NCBI GenBank assembly: GCA_040403075.1
Contig: JBBALJ010000005.1
Span: 10,726 to 74,725 of the forward strand
Reading direction: 5' to 3'
Source of the DNA: RGVD01 sp040403075
GTDB taxonomy: Bacteria > Bacteroidota > Bacteroidia > UKL13-3
Length of the DNA: 64,000 nt
In this document: positions 62,084-64,000 of the stretch, piece by piece
How the letters are laid out: each line of letters opens with the position of its first letter
Numbering within the stretch: position 1 is the stretch's first letter
Translations under genes and position numbers: made by a program
Notes under the pieces: model-generated
Seen by the model: the letters and a program-made list of their open reading frames with translations, nothing else
Databases searched by the model: none
What the model was told of the DNA's origin: nothing

Positions 62084-62872
62084 TTGAATATCAAGTTTTT
62101 TAAATACCAAGGGACTGGGAATGATTTTATCATGATTGATGACAGAATTTCACTTTTCCCTAATGGAGATAATACCAAACTGATTGAAAAATTGTGTCAC
62201 CGAAGGTTTGGGATTGGGGCCGATGGTTTGATATTATTGCAAAAGCACGAATCCGCTGATTTCTTCATGAAATATTATAACAGCGATGGTCGCGAAAGTA
62301 GTATGTGCGGCAATGGTGGTAGATGCATTGCTCAATTTGCTAAAGATTTGAACGTGGTGGGTGATAAAGCCGCTTTTTACGCTGTTGATGGCTATCATGA
62401 AGCAGATTATGAAAACAAAATGGTTTCTCTTTTGATGAAGGATGTAAATTCCATCGAAAAACGAAGCACTGACGAATTTGTGCTGAACACAGGATCACCT
62501 CACTATGTAGTTTTCTCTGATGCGGATATCACTAATCTTGACATTGTATCCATGGCCAAAAAGATTAGGTTTAATGATGAGTTTGCCAAGGAGGGCATCA
62601 ATGTGAATTTTGTTAATATACTTAGTGATAATGAGCTTAAGGTTAGAACCTACGAAAGAGGTGTTGAGGATGAAACCTTTAGTTGCGGTACTGGTGTAAC
62701 CGCAAGTGTTTTAGCATATTCACAAAGAAATTCAATAGAAAGTCAACTTATTAATGTGCAAACGTTAGGAGGAACCCTTTCAGTAAAATATACCCCAAAT
62801 GAACAATCATTTAAACAAGTTTACCTTCAAGGGCCAGCAATTAGGGTATTTGAAGGTGAATTATCTCTTTAG
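62084..62872 (+). CDS. dapF: Diaminopimelate epimerase
   Basis: 262 residues. It converts LL- to meso-diaminopimelate for lysine and peptidoglycan synthesis. The two catalytic cysteines are Cys75 in SSMCGNGGRC and Cys201 in EDETFSCGTGVTAS. YQGTGNDFIMIDD marks the N-terminal lobe. The start must be TTG at 62084: an in-frame stop lies at 62072-62074 and the next ATG falls inside the conserved N-terminal block. It lies two bases after the anti-sigma-like gene, so both are probably on one transcript. Confidence 0.95.
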   Translation: MNIKFFKYQGTGNDFIMIDDRISLFPNGDNTKLIEKLCHRRFGIGADGLILLQKHESADFFMKYYNSDGRESSMCGNGGRCIAQFAKDLNVVGDKAAFYAVDGYHEADYENKMVSLLMKDVNSIEKRSTDEFVLNTGSPHYVVFSDADITNLDIVSMAKKIRFNDEFAKEGINVNFVNILSDNELKVRTYERGVEDETFSCGTGVTASVLAYSQRNSIESQLINVQTLGGTLSVKYTPNEQSFKQVYLQGPAIRVFEGELSL

Positions 62873-62951
62873 ATGATGATTAACTTCTCATAATTTGTTC
62901 ATAATTGGATTGGTTTTTGACATAGTATTGCAAGAATAAAAATCAAATACT

Positions 62952-63902
62952 ATGTCAGATACAATTGAAAAAGTTGAGTGTTTAATAATAGGTAGCGGAC
63001 CTGCAGGTTACACAGCCTCTATATACGCTGCAAGGGCTGATATGAAGCCAGTTATGTATACCGGTCCTCAACCTGGAGGGCAATTAACCATTACCACTGA
63101 AGTTGAAAATTACCCTGGATACCCTGATGGAATTATGGGTCCTGAAATGATGGAAAATTTCAGAAAACAAGCAGAAAGATTAGGTACTGATGTTCGCTAT
63201 GGCATGGTTACCAAAATTGATTTTGCTGATAAGCCACCTTTCGATGTTCAAATAGACGAAAGCAAATATTTGCAAGCGGATAGTATTATTATTTCTACAG
63301 GTGCAAGTGCCAAATGGTTAGGAATACCTAGCGAAACCAAACTTAACGGAAATGGTGTTTCGGCATGTGCGGTGTGTGATGGTTTCTTTTTCAAAGGTAA
63401 AGATGTAGCCATTGTAGGTGCTGGAGATACAGCTTGCGAAGAGGCTAGTTATTTAGCTAAAATTTGTAGCAAGGTTTATATGATAGTTCGTAAAGGCGAA
63501 TTTAGAGCTTCAAAAGCCATGCAACATAGGGTTGAAAACACACCTAATATTGAGATATTATTCAATTCGGAAACTGATGAAATACTAGGTGAAAATAGGG
63601 TAGAGGGAGCTAGAATTAAAAATGTGCTTACAGGGGAAATGAGAAATATTGATATCAAAGGTTTCTTCGTAGCCATCGGACATACACCCAATACGGGTAT
63701 CTTTAAAGGTTGGTTGGATATGGATGAAACTGGATATTTAATAACCACACCTGGAAGCAGCCGCACCAATGTAGAAGGTGTTTTTGCCAGTGGTGATGCC
63801 CAAGACAAAATTTACAGACAAGCGATAACAGCTGCGGGCAGTGGGTGTATGGCCGCCCTAGATGCCGAGAGGTATTTGGCTGCCAAGCATCATGCGATGT
63901 AA
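62952..63902 (+). CDS. trxB: Thioredoxin-disulfide reductase
   Basis: 316 residues. FAD- and NADPH-dependent reductase of thioredoxin. The FAD motif LIIGSGPAGYTASIYAARA is at residues 11-29; the redox-active disulfide is CAVC (139-142) in SACAVCDGFFFKG; the NADPH motif is VAIVGAGDTACEEASYL; and the C-terminal FAD motif is GVFASGDAQD. Length is the usual one of the low-molecular-weight class. It has its own start after a 79-base gap and is followed by a terminator. Confidence 0.96.
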   Translation: MSDTIEKVECLIIGSGPAGYTASIYAARADMKPVMYTGPQPGGQLTITTEVENYPGYPDGIMGPEMMENFRKQAERLGTDVRYGMVTKIDFADKPPFDVQIDESKYLQADSIIISTGASAKWLGIPSETKLNGNGVSACAVCDGFFFKGKDVAIVGAGDTACEEASYLAKICSKVYMIVRKGEFRASKAMQHRVENTPNIEILFNSETDEILGENRVEGARIKNVLTGEMRNIDIKGFFVAIGHTPNTGIFKGWLDMDETGYLITTPGSSRTNVEGVFASGDAQDKIYRQAITAAGSGCMAALDAERYLAAKHHAM

Positions 63903-63928
63903 TTAGATAATTTTTTTTATCAATAAAT

Positions 63929-63958
63929 AAAAAGCTGTGCATCGTGTACAGCTTTTTT
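63929..63958 (+). terminator. Rho-independent terminator
   Basis: AAAGCTGTGCA pairs with TGTACAGCTTT (one G-T pair) around a three-base loop, followed by T. It lies 26 bases after the trxB stop. Confidence 0.82.
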
Positions 63959-63966
63959 AGTTTATG

Positions 63967-63974
63967 TACATTTG
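63967..63974 (+). promoter_or_regulatory. Candidate -7 promoter box at the right edge
   Basis: TACATTTG fits TAnnTTTG exactly. It lies just after the trxB terminator and 4 bases before an ATG (63979), which would imply a leaderless or very short-leader transcript. Confidence 0.45.
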
Positions 63975-63978
63975 CCCA

Positions 63979-64000
63979 ATGCCAATAGCTGGTGCGAGCG
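63979..64000 (+). CDS. Possible start of a further gene (seven codons only)
   Basis: ATG at 63979 opens MPIAGAS and runs into the window edge. A promoter box precedes it and a terminator separates it from trxB. There is too little sequence to identify the product or to exclude chance. Confidence 0.25.

Overview
The window looks like a chromosomal segment of a Gram-negative member of the Bacteroidota. Three signs support this. Three large secreted proteins end in type IX secretion (T9SS) C-terminal sorting domains. Several genes carry a promoter box of the form TAnnTTTG, the Bacteroidota -7 element. Start codons mostly lack Shine-Dalgarno sequences in an AT-rich background. KdsA, DapF, Wzi/RemB-like and O-antigen-ligase-like proteins fit a diderm envelope. 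I cannot assign a genus from sequence alone.

Layout. 1-2.8 kb: the 5' end of a probable acetyltransferase gene, a flavin-reductase-like protein and PabB. 3.0-5.0 kb: a T9SS-secreted beta-helix protein. 5.1-7.4 kb: a GMC dehydrogenase with its small gluconate-dehydrogenase-subunit-3-like partner. 7.6-12.1 kb: a compact exopolysaccharide operon (half-length TolC-like protein, Wzz/GumC-like co-polymerase with a degenerate kinase domain, Wzy/ligase-like membrane protein). 12.3-19.9 kb: housekeeping genes (FtsX-type permease, YebC, AIM24-like protein, NAD(P)-binding protein, tRNA-His, Rieske lipoprotein, GyrB, SmpB, thioesterase). 19.9-25.5 kb: envelope genes (GT2, O-antigen ligase, RemB/Wzi-like barrel, KdsA) with CoaD. 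25.5-30.7 kb: a plus-strand run of metallo-hydrolase, NFACT/RqcH-like protein, HisS and HutH. 30.7-31.7 kb: an AT-rich outer-membrane barrel gene bracketed by two copies of a 49-bp structured repeat. 31.7-36.2 kb: a conserved hypothetical, a desaturase and GcvP. 36.3-45.5 kb: two adjacent giant T9SS proteins built from 3 and 5 copies of the same two-domain unit. 45.7-52.2 kb: an unknown secreted protein, a methyltransferase, PAP2, ZIP, CcmF/CcsA and a small hypothetical. 52.4-63.9 kb: M16 peptidase, HU-CCDC81/SPOR protein, GH92 glycosidase, HtrA/DegQ, an anti-sigma-like membrane protein, DapF and TrxB. The right edge may hold the first codons of another gene.

Most of the window is ordinary core genome. 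No intergenic gap exceeds 300 bases apart from the tRNA-His interval (15946-16330), which is annotated. I see no phage, transposase, CRISPR array or defence system. The strongest unexplained signals are the duplicated element around 30749-31653 (two interleaved helices, one compensated base-pair change, cassette-like flanking of a gene), the tandem repeat giants, the half-TolC polysaccharide operon, and short-word repeats around hisS, one of which lies inside its coding sequence. No candidate here is proven to be a new system; the 49-bp element is the best lead.
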